Shown here piece after piece: positions 9,501-16,767 of a stretch of DNA of 64,000 nt. Within the stretch, counting starts at the first letter, position 1, and every line of letters begins with the position of its first letter. The notes beneath the pieces are model-generated. The model was not told where the DNA came from, made no database searches, and saw only the letters and a list, made by a program, of their open reading frames with translations. Source of the DNA: Ketobacter sp963922875 (GTDB taxonomy: Bacteria > Pseudomonadota > Gammaproteobacteria > Pseudomonadales > Ketobacteraceae); NCBI GenBank assembly GCA_963922875.1, contig CAWUJH010000007.1, positions 186,001-250,000 on the forward strand, given 5' to 3'. The position numbers and the translations under genes were made by a program.

Positions 9501-10408
9501 CTGATATACCCGATGCATCGGGTCCATTCTGGGGACCTTTATCCGCAAGTGACCGTTGGTTTCAGGGCTGGATGCTTCTGTATAACTTTGATATTGATTC
9601 CATTGATCTCAAACCGGAACACCAAGATAACCTAAACAGGCTCGTGGCGATGCTTGAATGGATGGAACAATATCGGTTGGAGGCTATTCAAGGCAGAGCC
9701 AGCGAAACAGGATCTGAAGAAAACAATCAGCGCCTAGCTGATGAGCGTGGCAGCGCAGCGGCAAGTTATTTGGCTGAGAGAGGTATACCACTAGAGAGAA
9801 TTCCTGCTTTGCCCTCGCCACCGTTGGGTTCTGCAGATCCAATCCGTGTTGTTAGTGGCATGCCAGAAGATGCCGTGAACCGCAGCGTTCTTCTTTTTTA
9901 TCGCATCCTCATCCCCAGATTGCGTTTTCCAACCCCCACTCCCCCCCGGCCAGTGCCTGGCATTACGCGATATCGCGATTGGGCTATTCGTGTTGTTTTA
10001 ACCGGTTCCCTACATGAGGGGGTCGGTGTGTCTCTTATGGATGTCCACATTAAAAATTGTGCAACAGGAGAATATGGCGTATTTGCTATTTTTGGGTTGG
10101 GGGCGGGAATCAATGCTGGGGGATCATTAGACATCGGTTGGACTTCGTTTCAAACAATTTATCCTGTCACTCTGCGAGATTTTAACGCTTGTAATGGATT
10201 CTATTATACGTTTGGTTTCGAATTCACTGCTTTCGGGCGTAGCGCAGCCTATCTCCGCTTGCCGTATCTAGTGGAAAGCGCGATAGATCTTGGTGGCACC
10301 TCCCTTGGTACCGGATTAGGACTGGAAGGTGGCGGCTATATCGATGTCGTAGAACTATTTGACACGGGTGACCGACACTTCGACTACACTCCGTGTCCTG
10401 CTTTATAG
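6545..10408 (+). CDS. Large uncharacterised protein with Gly-rich hinge and OmpA-like segment
   Basis: The protein has 1287 residues with a strong ribosome site (GGAAGG) before ATG. No signal peptide or transmembrane helix is visible. Residues 1-120 look like a beta-sandwich repeat (IRLCLIDSENGKPMPSVPVQ). Residues about 215-300 hold a conserved-looking block (YELIWIPINHGLGKVLYSL, then APCEAVRLAVLEWSRTDDA). Gly/Met repeats fill about 307-355, followed by a mostly helical block with NHNHSHALTLLYYEVVRHYL. Residues about 1005-1115 resemble an OmpA C-terminal fold (FDIDSIDLKPEHQDNLNRLV, NQRLADERGSAAASYLAERG), with GRASETG where GHTD is usual. A beta-rich tail follows (1155-1287). I cannot name the family. 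A role as a large surface, secreted or injection-system-associated protein is speculation. Confidence 0.8.
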   Translation: MPEIKPTQLPDKIRLCLIDSENGKPMPSVPVQLLIETNSFNSNARTHSAGLLASNHTGYLSFNLTKRKQQYYDVITGIHLVIPIEPPISINLTEQVFASTLAQAAPSSPPPQEVLPITLPGSLADLRNSNRGLNSIEDPDIADWLLAPGSFGADALPAIGENGCEVLLPSHSAERIVRFHQLVRSARTGESSAITFSPAPSYDKSSELPEPGWPRNLHYRTGELHHYELIWIPINHGLGKVLYSLTLAPCEAVRLAVLEWSRTDDAARNESTTLSDSLDHSLNRDRTVEEVVNATLRERQSGESFLGGMAGVGGYGGGMGGGGMGGGGMGMPGGGGSGGPGGSGGEESGGSSQGGGQQSGQNWGVTGSHSLGYAMANSSGDRDVDVETTQNLVDEIAQASHLIRDLRSTVIVQSNQAERESVQTRIVRNHNHSHALTLLYYEVVRHYLVRCLKRQVKPVIFIKYPLLNFDEATAYKYRYLLKDNLLTPHLASHFDALEEKITATNNDLQFFNNGRITDFITTVTAAGDSIDNLDRMHLYVLSSGRREVLDLRFPFLNVRPFTTTTHSLPNTDLALRYRDILQLGLLYSVEGDGEYRERADIQGFEVKAAIELDGVIKVFDLLASTTYYRFENTSTFWQIPNRKRDAGTLTATEHRQNQKISELMTQLLENRHYYNALIWLNESPQRRAARFEHYELDGMSLIERIDNRPVDVVGDYVVFPLAENPSMQTARAAQILSERIISMPTRGAFAEAKLSHCNASEIIDDTRFWDWQMSPCPDDPTSISPINMGSRRGTSDVSSSSLPASGIGITSPETAPEPVGLREVMELLRTPDVFRDMSGIEQLGPLLEKLVEVAGEVEKARIGATTTLATAGREQNAPQGTSSRAATPAMGTQDRRSMAQVAQRQLGQLRDIGAITPQQYSDLSYRSAERAFVSGEGSQSGFVDDPTVRQLIQSGISRGDEVELRQGMDLVQLRRSTGAGETISGSDIPDASGPFWGPLSASDRWFQGWMLLYNFDIDSIDLKPEHQDNLNRLVAMLEWMEQYRLEAIQGRASETGSEENNQRLADERGSAAASYLAERGIPLERIPALPSPPLGSADPIRVVSGMPEDAVNRSVLLFYRILIPRLRFPTPTPPRPVPGITRYRDWAIRVVLTGSLHEGVGVSLMDVHIKNCATGEYGVFAIFGLGAGINAGGSLDIGWTSFQTIYPVTLRDFNACNGFYYTFGFEFTAFGRSAAYLRLPYLVESAIDLGGTSLGTGLGLEGGGYIDVVELFDTGDRHFDYTPCPAL
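7462..7620 (+). repeat. Gly/Met/Ser-rich repeat tract inside the 1287-residue protein
   Basis: The DNA repeats GGC-ATG-GGA-GGG units, encoding runs such as GGGMGGGGMGGGGMGMPGGG, then GGSGGPGGSGGEESGGSSQG. It separates two structured parts of the protein and probably acts as a flexible hinge. The unit repetition makes it liable to length variation by slippage. Confidence 0.8.
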
Positions 10409-10427
10409 AAATAAAAAGTATCCAGAC

Positions 10428-11315
10428 TTATACGCTGGCCAATAAATCATTAATGGCCAGCGCGAATTCTTTGGGTGAATCTTCCTGCAAAAAATGGCCT
10501 CCCTTAAGGGTGCAGTGTTTGAGACCTTCCGAGCCAGGAATGCGCGCGCGCATATAGCGATCACCGCCACGGGTAATAGGATCGCCATTGCTAAACGTGG
10601 TTAAAAATGGTTTCTGCCATTGGCGTAACACCTGCCACGCGGCCTGGTTGGCAGGTGTGGCAGGATTGCTTGTATCTGTAGGTACCAAGGCTGGAAAAGC
10701 ACGAGCGGCAGCTTTGTACTTGGCGCTGGGAAACGGAGCATCATAGGCCCGTCTTTCACCGGCACTCAAGGATTTAAAGCTGCCAACATCAATGATACGG
10801 CTGATGGGAAACCATGGACTGTACAAAGCAAAGGCGCGCCATGCTTTGAATAGAAAAGGAAAATTTTCTTCTCCAGTAGGCAGCATACCGTTGCCCACCA
10901 CGATGGCTTTAAAACGCGGCTCTTGCTCGGCCGCCAAGCGCAAACCAATTAAGGAACCCCAATCCTGGCACACCAGGGTAATATTGTTAAGATCCAGTTT
11001 TTCGATAAATTGGGTCATCCAATTCATATGAGTTTGGTAACTGATCTCTTTTACCTGAGTTGGTTTGTCGGACTTACCAAAACCAATCAAATCCGGTGCT
11101 ATTACCCGATGGCCGGCTGCGGCGCACAAAGGAATCATATGGCGATACAGATAGGACCAACTGGGTTCACCATGCAACATTAGAATAGGGTCGGCCTGAG
11201 CTGGGCCAGCATCCACATAGTGCATTCGGAGACCCTCTACCTCCACATAGTTCGGCTCAAAGGGATAGTCGGGTAGGTTATTAAAGCGATGTTCAGGGGT
11301 TCTGATAAATTCCAC
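10428..11315 (-). CDS. Haloalkane dehalogenase, HLD-I type
   Basis: This 295-residue alpha/beta hydrolase cleaves carbon-halogen bonds to give an alcohol, halide and proton, without a cofactor. Visible residues: oxyanion motif HGEPSWSYLYR (residues 48-58), nucleophile D118 in CQDWG with the adjacent Trp as halide-binding residue, a cap domain (about 150-220) and the catalytic His in GGHFLQED. Length and motifs match the DhlA/DhmA class. The start is GTG at 11315, preceded by GGAG at good spacing. The gene lies 49 bases downstream of a tetR gene on the same strand, with a shared candidate operator between them. The substrate is unknown; a haloalkane or another environmental halogenated compound is likely. 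Confidence 0.93.
   Translation of the reverse strand: MEFIRTPEHRFNNLPDYPFEPNYVEVEGLRMHYVDAGPAQADPILMLHGEPSWSYLYRHMIPLCAAAGHRVIAPDLIGFGKSDKPTQVKEISYQTHMNWMTQFIEKLDLNNITLVCQDWGSLIGLRLAAEQEPRFKAIVVGNGMLPTGEENFPFLFKAWRAFALYSPWFPISRIIDVGSFKSLSAGERRAYDAPFPSAKYKAAARAFPALVPTDTSNPATPANQAAWQVLRQWQKPFLTTFSNGDPITRGGDRYMRARIPGSEGLKHCTLKGGHFLQEDSPKEFALAINDLLASV
10433..10462. terminator. Hairpin between convergent genes, inside dehalogenase 3' end
   Basis: CGCTGGCCA and TGGCCAGCG form a perfect 9-bp stem around a 12-base AT loop. It lies in the last codons of the dehalogenase gene and about 25 bases after the stop of the convergent 1287-codon gene. It could end transcription of that long gene, but there is no U-tract on the plus strand. 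Confidence 0.35.
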
Positions 11316-11329
11316 GGCACAGTCTCCTT

Positions 11330-11349
11330 TTTTGTAGCGATCGTTCTAA
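11330..11349 (-). promoter_or_regulatory. Candidate TetR operator before haloalkane dehalogenase
   Basis: TTTTGTAGCGATCGTTCTAA (plus strand) matches the element before the tetR gene at 15 of 20 positions and has a CGATCG palindromic core. It lies 15 bases upstream of the dehalogenase start. Binding by the adjacent TetR protein would couple dehalogenase expression to an effector. Confidence 0.5.
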
Positions 11350-11364
11350 AATAAGGCAAAAAAA

Positions 11365-11952
11365 TTACGCGGTTAGGGTACTCAGGTGCTGAATCACCAC
11401 CTCTTCAAGCAGCTTCGATTTGGTGCCCGCACGCACCTGAATCATTAATCCAGAAAGTATCAAACTGATGTTTTTGGCGGTAAGCGCGGGATTGAGAGTC
11501 GGCTTGAGTGTGCCCTGAGCCTGCGCACGCTCTATAGCACGGGCAAAGGCACGCTCAATTCTATTCAGGCCAAACTGGACCACCTTGGCAATGTCATCAT
11601 CGGATTGACCTAACTCCATGGCTGAGTTGGTCAGTAAGCAAGCATGGTCACGATAAGGTTTTGGCACATCTTTAAAGGCCGTGATCAGGTATGTTTGAAT
11701 GCCTGCCAGTGGATCTTCGCTCTGCTCTAAAAAGGTGGCAATACGAGTATCGATCACGGTTTGAAGGTAAAACTTTAAACACCGCAAAAATAGCTGCTTT
11801 TTACTGCCAAACTCGTGGTATATGCTACCGGCACTGAGGCCGCTGGCCTTTTCCAGATCGCGCATGGCGGTGGCTTCGTAACCCTGCTGCCAGAAAACCA
11901 ACATCATATCGCTTAAGACTTTGGCTTCGTTGAAAGATTTGGGACGGGCCAT
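11365..11952 (-). CDS. TetR/AcrR family transcriptional regulator
   Basis: The protein has 195 residues. The N-terminal helix-turn-helix (about 7-52) reads MRDLEKASGLSAGSIYHEFGSKKQL, typical of TetR proteins. The C-terminal ligand/dimer domain resembles the TetR_C subgroup with HACLLTNSAMEL. Its position directly upstream of the haloalkane dehalogenase gene, and paired candidate operators before both genes, suggest that it is an autoregulated repressor of the dehalogenase. The effector is probably a halogenated substrate or product (inference). Confidence 0.92.
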   Translation of the reverse strand: MARPKSFNEAKVLSDMMLVFWQQGYEATAMRDLEKASGLSAGSIYHEFGSKKQLFLRCLKFYLQTVIDTRIATFLEQSEDPLAGIQTYLITAFKDVPKPYRDHACLLTNSAMELGQSDDDIAKVVQFGLNRIERAFARAIERAQAQGTLKPTLNPALTAKNISLILSGLMIQVRAGTKSKLLEEVVIQHLSTLTA

Positions 11953-11971
11953 TACAGTGCCTGCTTTCTAG

Positions 11972-11991
11972 TATTGGAACAATCATTCTAA
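11972..11991 (-). promoter_or_regulatory. Candidate TetR operator before tetR
   Basis: TATTGGAACAATCATTCTAA lies 19 bases upstream of the tetR start. It contains GAACAATCATTC, a partial dyad (8 of 12 positions symmetric). It is 75% identical to the site before the dehalogenase gene, which supports autoregulation. Confidence 0.5.
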
Positions 11992-12042
11992 TATGAAAAC
12001 TGAGGCCATGACAAGCAATCGTGAAGACACACCACAAGGACT

Positions 12043-12092
12043 TGCTGTTAGGGCACAAACACAGTTGCCTGCCTATTGGCTCCCTAACAGCA
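12043..12092. terminator. Long inverted repeat after lipoprotein operon
   Basis: TGCTGTTAGGG and CCCTAACAGCA are perfect 11-base arms separated by 28 bases. The repeat lies 11 bases past the stop codon of the lipoprotein gene and upstream of tetR. A terminator for the minus-strand operon is the simplest reading; the long loop and missing U-tract leave room for a regulatory or mobile-repeat origin. Confidence 0.4.
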
Positions 12093-12103
12093 CTTAGAAG
12101 CTA

Positions 12104-12715
12104 CTAGTCTATTTTACCAATCATTTTCTTCGCTAGACTGTCCGCCAACTCAGATACAGATTCCACTGAAAATGTTTTAGTACGCCCTGTCCAGGCCAAT
12201 TCTTTGGTTTTAGTTTCGTAAATAGAGGTGCTTAGAATAACGTTGGTTTGGGTGTCCACATAGGCTTCGCGAGTCATGGTAACCGTTGATCCTGCATCAT
12301 AATAACCACCCCAGTAACCGCCCCACGAAGCATAATAGGGCCCGGTATAATAGGTGCGCACCGACTCTGGCACATAATCAGTTTCAACATCCAGAGAACT
12401 CAGCGCTGTAACAATTAAGTGATCGTACTGGGTATTGTTTGCCAAATATTTTTCCAGTGTCTCTTTCTCCGGCATGTCGCCGCCAATAACGGTGTAACTG
12501 GCCGTGGCAGTAATGCCCTTTGGTTTCAACGCTTCCACAAATCCGGTTTCAAATAATACTCGATTCGTCGTGTTGGAGGTCACGGCCACCACTAGCACCT
12601 GATTCAAATCAGCCAACGCAAACTGATCAACTTGCCACACATCTGTCATTTTAGTGGCCGAACATGAGGCTAAAGTTCCACACAAAACAATCGCCATAGC
12701 TACTCGCTTAATCAT
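12104..12715 (-). CDS. Putative lipoprotein, DUF4136-like
   Basis: This 203-residue protein has a lipoprotein signal peptide with lipobox TLASC (Cys18). The mature protein has an alpha/beta pattern (VLVVAVTSNTTNRVLFETGF, then YDHLIVTALSSLDVETDYV). An aromatic/Gly-rich insert (GPYYASWGGYWGGYYDAG, about 130-147) is followed by strands ending in LAKKMIGKI. The pattern fits small lipoproteins of the DUF4136 sort, function unknown. Its ATG overlaps the stop of the preceding monooxygenase-like gene by one base (TAATG), so the two are translationally coupled. Confidence 0.75.
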   Translation of the reverse strand: MIKRVAMAIVLCGTLASCSATKMTDVWQVDQFALADLNQVLVVAVTSNTTNRVLFETGFVEALKPKGITATASYTVIGGDMPEKETLEKYLANNTQYDHLIVTALSSLDVETDYVPESVRTYYTGPYYASWGGYWGGYYDAGSTVTMTREAYVDTQTNVILSTSIYETKTKELAWTGRTKTFSVESVSELADSLAKKMIGKID

Positions 12716-13017
12716 TACAATACCGCCTCGAAACCTTCAAATTTAGGGTGGCCTAAATAAATGCCTTTGGAATCTCCTGCACTCGCATGAGCTTTGCGAA
12801 AGGCTTCAGATTTGGTCCAGTTTTCGAAAGCCTCAGCGGATTCCCATTCCGAGTGCGAAGCAAACAATGTGGCCTCTTCATCCGTTGGCCCTTGTAACAG
12901 GTTGAAATTTTTAAATCCGGGAACTGTTTGTAAATGAGTGTCACGGTTCTTCCAAATTTCAATAAAATCCTGCTCGCGGCCAATCGCAATCCGAAAACGA
13001 TTCATTGCAATATACAT
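12715..13017 (-). CDS. Antibiotic biosynthesis monooxygenase / HmoA-like protein
   Basis: This 100-residue ABM-fold protein has the features of IsdG/HmoA heme-degrading monooxygenases: an N-terminal MNRFRIAIG strand with the Asn, a PGF turn, FASHSEWES, and W-T-K-S-E-A-F-R-K-A-H holding the Trp and the candidate heme-ligating His. These enzymes open the heme ring using O2 and a reductant to release iron. Heme as substrate is likely but not proven, as ABM proteins are diverse. A GGAA ribosome site precedes the ATG. It is the first gene of a two-gene operon with the lipoprotein gene. Confidence 0.8.
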   Translation of the reverse strand: MYIAMNRFRIAIGREQDFIEIWKNRDTHLQTVPGFKNFNLLQGPTDEEATLFASHSEWESAEAFENWTKSEAFRKAHASAGDSKGIYLGHPKFEGFEAVL

Positions 13018-13122
13018 AATCAGTTCCTTTACAGTTAATGATGTGTGAACGGTTTAGCCCTTGCTCAGTGGCTCTAATGTAACTATATTCTGAAGAGTCA
13101 GCAAACCGGAACTCAGATTACT

Positions 13123-14061
13123 GTGTGTAATAGATTGCTTAATAAATTTCGACACCACTACTTTGCCCTTTGCATTACACTCGGATTCGCAGTCAACGTC
13201 AGCGCAAACGAGTCTCTAGACCCTGGGAACATGCACCTGGGTGCTGTGAAAGCCGCCGTGGTAGAACTCGATAGTGGAAAAACACTCTACGCAAAACATT
13301 CCGACTGGATTACCCCCATCGCCTCTATTACCAAGCTGATGACCGCTGTGGTGGTACTGGAAAGCGGCCAAAACATGGACGAACGGGTTGAAATTCCGAA
13401 GCCCGACCGGGAAACCAGCAAGAATGCCTATTCACGTATTCGCATTGGCTCCACCCTCAAGCGCAGCGATTTGCTGCGCCTGGCACTGATGTCTTCTGAA
13501 AATTTAGCCGCCTATACCCTGGCGGCAAGCTATCCCGGCGGTGTCAGTGCGTTTGTTGCACAAATGAATACCAAGGCCAAAGCACTGGGCATGAATGATT
13601 CTCACTTTGTGGATGCCAGCGGCTTATCGGTAAAAAACGTCTCTACTGCGGCTGATTTGGTCAAGCTCATTCAAGCCGCCGCCCACCATGAACGCATCAG
13701 GGAATATTCCACCACCTCACAATTCACCGCTCACTTTCGCAACCCGAGATACTCTCTAGGCTATGGCAACACCAACCGCTTGGTCCATCGCGAAAGCTGG
13801 GATATTGAACTGAGCAAAACCGGCTACATAACCGAAGCCGGTCGCTGCCTGGTGTTATTGAGCAAAGTCGATGGACAAGAAATAGCCATGGTGCTGTTAG
13901 ACGCCTTTGGCAAGCTAACCCCCATTGGCGATGCCGTTCGGGTTAAACGCTGGCTTGCTACCGGCAACAGCGGATACCTTTCCAAGGCCGCAAAACGTTA
14001 TGAGCAAAACAAGTCACAAGAATACCCATTCGCCCAGGCAACGATCACTGGAAGGCAATAA
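13123..14061 (+). CDS. pbpG: D-alanyl-D-alanine endopeptidase, PBP7 type
   Basis: This 312-residue penicillin-binding protein has a signal peptide (about 1-28, ending VNVSA) and the three serine-peptidase motifs of family S11: SITK (IASITKLMTAVVVLE), SEN in MSSENLAAYTLA (SxN box) and KTG in LSKTGYITEAG. It acts in the periplasm on D-Ala-meso-DAP crosslinks of peptidoglycan. The length fits PBP7/PbpG rather than the longer DacA-type enzymes with a C-terminal anchor. The start is GTG at 13123; GGAA is about 12 bases upstream, so a nearby downstream TTG is an alternative. It is monocistronic. Confidence 0.9.
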   Translation: MCNRLLNKFRHHYFALCITLGFAVNVSANESLDPGNMHLGAVKAAVVELDSGKTLYAKHSDWITPIASITKLMTAVVVLESGQNMDERVEIPKPDRETSKNAYSRIRIGSTLKRSDLLRLALMSSENLAAYTLAASYPGGVSAFVAQMNTKAKALGMNDSHFVDASGLSVKNVSTAADLVKLIQAAAHHERIREYSTTSQFTAHFRNPRYSLGYGNTNRLVHRESWDIELSKTGYITEAGRCLVLLSKVDGQEIAMVLLDAFGKLTPIGDAVRVKRWLATGNSGYLSKAAKRYEQNKSQEYPFAQATITGRQ

Positions 14062-14174
14062 ATTCCTGATTTCAACACGCAATCCCCGTGGCTCATCTAT
14101 AATCAAAAAAACAATAAGATCTAACCAATGCTGACTCACACGCTTTGTGGTGTCACCTTGGTGGGAGATTCTCT

Positions 14175-15344
14175 ATGGCCAACCCAATTCAATCGCTCAA
14201 TTTTAATCTGGGTGAATCCATTGATATTCTTAGGCACCAAGTAAGGCAGTTTGCGAGTAAAGAGATCGCACCAATTGCCGCGGAAGTCGACCAAAGCAAC
14301 GAATTTCCCAACGCTCTTTGGCGGCGCTTCGGCGACATGGGCCTGTTGGGCATTAATGTTCCGGCAGCGCTTGGCGGCAGTGGCATGGGCTATTTGGCCC
14401 ACGTTGTGGCGATGGAAGAAATTAGCCGAGCTTCCGCCTCCATTGGCTTGAGCTACGGCGCATTTACCGATCTGTGTGTTAATCAAATCTATCGCCATGG
14501 CAATAACGCACAGCATCAACAATACCTGCCGAAACTTATCAGTGGAGAACATATCGGCGCTCTAGCCATGAGCGAACCCAATGCTGGCTCAGACGTACTT
14601 AGCATGACCCTAACGGCCGACAAAAAGCATGATCACTACGTATTAAACGGCAACAAAATGTGGATCACCAATGGCCCCGATGCGGATATTTGTATTGTGT
14701 ATGCCAAAACCGATGTCGAAAAAGGTGCCCACGGTATCACCGCATTTATTGTTGAACGTCGCTTTTCAGGATTCAGCCATGGCCCCAAGCTCGATAAACT
14801 GGGAATGCGCGGCTCCAACACCAGCGAACTCATTTTTCAGGATTGCCCGGTTCCTGAAGCCAATATACTGGGCAGCGAGAATAATGGCCTTGAAGTTCTA
14901 ATGAACGGTTTGGATTCCGAACGGGTTGTGTTATCCGCTGGCCCCGTTGGCATCATACAGGCCTGTTTAGATGTAGTCACAACCTATATTCATGAGCGAA
15001 AACAATTTGGCCGCAACATAGGTGAGTTTCAGCTTATCCAGGGCAAAGTCGCGGATATGTACACGACACTGAGCGCTTGTCGCGCCTATCTGTACGCGGT
15101 TGCTGCAGCCTGTGATCGTGGCGAAACTAACCCAAAAGATTCAGCGGGCGTTATCTTGTACTGCGCAGAAAAAGCCACTCAAATGACGCTGGACGCCATC
15201 CAGATTCTAGGTGGCAACGGGTATAGCAATGAATTTTGTACCGGGCGTTTGCTGCGCGATGCCAAACTCTATGAAATCGGCGCAGGCACCAGTGAGATTC
15301 GACGGACGTTGATTGGACGTGCGTTGTTTAATGAGAGTGGGTAG
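14175..15344 (+). CDS. ivd: Isovaleryl-CoA dehydrogenase
   Basis: This 389-residue acyl-CoA dehydrogenase starts at ATG 14175, with GGGAG about 7 bases upstream. It carries the FAD/substrate motifs ALAMSEPNAGSDVLSM and MWITNGPDAD, KLGMRGSNTSELIFQDC, and the C-terminal ILGGNGYSNEF and YEIGAGTSEIRR. The long stretch from GLSYGAFTDLCVNQIYRHGN and the LDSERVVLSAGP region match isovaleryl-CoA dehydrogenase, which oxidises isovaleryl-CoA to 3-methylcrotonyl-CoA in leucine breakdown. The usual partners (methylcrotonyl-CoA carboxylase, methylglutaconyl-CoA hydratase, HMG-CoA lyase) are not in the window, so the gene stands alone here. Confidence 0.92.
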   Translation: MANPIQSLNFNLGESIDILRHQVRQFASKEIAPIAAEVDQSNEFPNALWRRFGDMGLLGINVPAALGGSGMGYLAHVVAMEEISRASASIGLSYGAFTDLCVNQIYRHGNNAQHQQYLPKLISGEHIGALAMSEPNAGSDVLSMTLTADKKHDHYVLNGNKMWITNGPDADICIVYAKTDVEKGAHGITAFIVERRFSGFSHGPKLDKLGMRGSNTSELIFQDCPVPEANILGSENNGLEVLMNGLDSERVVLSAGPVGIIQACLDVVTTYIHERKQFGRNIGEFQLIQGKVADMYTTLSACRAYLYAVAAACDRGETNPKDSAGVILYCAEKATQMTLDAIQILGGNGYSNEFCTGRLLRDAKLYEIGAGTSEIRRTLIGRALFNESG

Positions 15345-15349
15345 TTGTT

Positions 15350-15487
15350 TTAAAGAACCAACATTCTTGGGCTCGAAGCCAGCTTTTCGATTTCTTCTTC
15401 ACCAATGGAATGCCCCATTACCGTATTTAAATGCCTGAAGCCCACTTCATCATCTTCAGTAAAATTGTAATGCGCCAACATCGCCAT
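15350..15487 (-). CDS. Possible small ORF downstream of hipA remnant
   Basis: A 45-codon frame from ATG 15487 encodes an acidic peptide starting MAMLAHYNFTEDDEVGFRHL. No clear Shine-Dalgarno and no recognised family. It lies 25 bases after the HipA remnant on the same strand, so it may be a leftover of the same locus. Coding status is uncertain. Confidence 0.2.
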   Translation of the reverse strand: MAMLAHYNFTEDDEVGFRHLNTVMGHSIGEEEIEKLASSPRMLVL

Positions 15488-15512
15488 TTCACGGACTCAC
15501 AGGTTAAAAAAT

Positions 15513-15746
15513 TTATTTATCAAAGGCAAAAGCATTGAGGAACTGCCGTTTTCAAAACAATTTGCGATCAACTGCGCTCAGGTTTGCCACATCGCAAACC
15601 TTGTCCCAATTGGCCTCAATCGCTTTGCGCAGCTTTTCGAAGATTGCTTGGGCTTCACTTTCAGTGAGCTGGAACCGATTCATCCCCACACCTTTGGGGA
15701 ACACGGGACTAACAACTTTTAGTCTAAACCGACCATACCACCCCAC
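15513..15746 (-). pseudogene. HipA-family toxin C-terminal remnant with in-frame stop
   Basis: From 15683 the frame reads MNRFQLTESEAQAIFEKL, then AIEANWDKVCDVANLSAVDR and KLF. It meets TGA at 15552-15554 and continues in frame as KRQFLNAFAFDK before TAA at 15513. This pattern resembles the extreme C-terminus of HipA serine/threonine kinase toxins, where I recall a Trp followed by GRQFLNPFAF, so TGA may be a TGG-to-TGA change. The kinase body and a hipB antitoxin gene are absent. The 569 bases between ivd and marC hold only this remnant and a doubtful small ORF. Confidence 0.5.
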
Positions 15747-15913
15747 CCTGACAAAACCTGTCCTACATCAATATCCAATTACTGCTATTTTAGCAGTGCC
15801 TCACTCATCATTCGAAAACCTTTCGTTGGCAGTCAACCATAAACCGGGCAACTCAAATGGTTAACTATCCAAGGCATACTCCAGCCTTTTTTCTTGAGCG
15901 GCATTTTTAGTTT

Positions 15914-16534
15914 TTATAGTTGCATGTGCTTATAGTACTCGCTAATACCATTCAAAATATGGGTTATGGCAATGGACGAAAGAAGCAGCCCCATTACTCG
16001 GCTTACAATACTTGCCCCGCTACTGCCAATAAGTCGGGCAATAAAACCAGAGGCCAGCATCAATAAATACACCAGCACTAAAACAGAGAGCATAACCAAA
16101 GCCGTTTGTATTTGCTCAAAGATATTAAATATTGCGTTTTCTGTTAATAGTACGGCGGCCAACATCGCCCCAGGGCTTGCAATAGAGGGAACGGCTAGTG
16201 GGAAGATAGCGGTTTCTTTGTGGGATTTTTCCAAAAGTTTTATCTCCTCCTCAGGCTTGCTATCGCCAAATATCATATTCAATGCAAACAGAAACAATAC
16301 AATCCCACCAGATATCTGAAATGCGGATAGAGGAATAGATAAAGCCTTTAATATTATCTCCCCAATTATGACAAAGAATAGCAACACACAGGCTGATACA
16401 ATGGTGGCAAGCAAGGCTACGCGGCGTTTGGTCTTCTGGTCATATTTGTCTGTTACCGCAATAAAAACCGGAACGGTTCCAATCGGATCTATAACCGCAA
16501 AAAAGGTGATAAAAACAGCCACAAAATCAATCAT
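15914..16534 (-). CDS. MarC family integral membrane protein
   Basis: This 206-residue protein has about six transmembrane helices. It has the MarC/YchE pattern: N-terminal FITFFAVIDPIGTVPVFIAV, then ISGGIVLFLFALNMIFG and AVPSIASPGAMLAAVLL, and a C-terminal helix with SRVMGLLLSSIAITHILNGI. The family (formerly UPF0056) lies in the inner membrane. The original link of MarC to multiple antibiotic resistance was not upheld, and transport substrates are unknown. Monocistronic. Confidence 0.92.
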   Translation of the reverse strand: MIDFVAVFITFFAVIDPIGTVPVFIAVTDKYDQKTKRRVALLATIVSACVLLFFVIIGEIILKALSIPLSAFQISGGIVLFLFALNMIFGDSKPEEEIKLLEKSHKETAIFPLAVPSIASPGAMLAAVLLTENAIFNIFEQIQTALVMLSVLVLVYLLMLASGFIARLIGSSGASIVSRVMGLLLSSIAITHILNGISEYYKHMQL

Positions 16535-16767
16535 TAACTTTTTTGTCCAGTACTGAGGGTAGATTACGAACCACCCGAATTTAATCTCTTAATATAGCAC
16601 TTAGTCGTTAGTACTATTGATAGAACGGATGATGCATCAGCTCGATAAATAGACACTCTGCCATGCTGCGCCACACCTGCTGGCACAAATAATGCACATC
16701 CGCTAGGATTAGTTAACACTTTAAGCCTGAGCTAAAGTGTACATATATCATTTAAGGGACACCATTG

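Noticed and set aside
15345..15913. Complete toxin-antitoxin locus
   Set aside because: Only the C-terminal HipA-like tail is present, interrupted by a stop, and no antitoxin gene was found.
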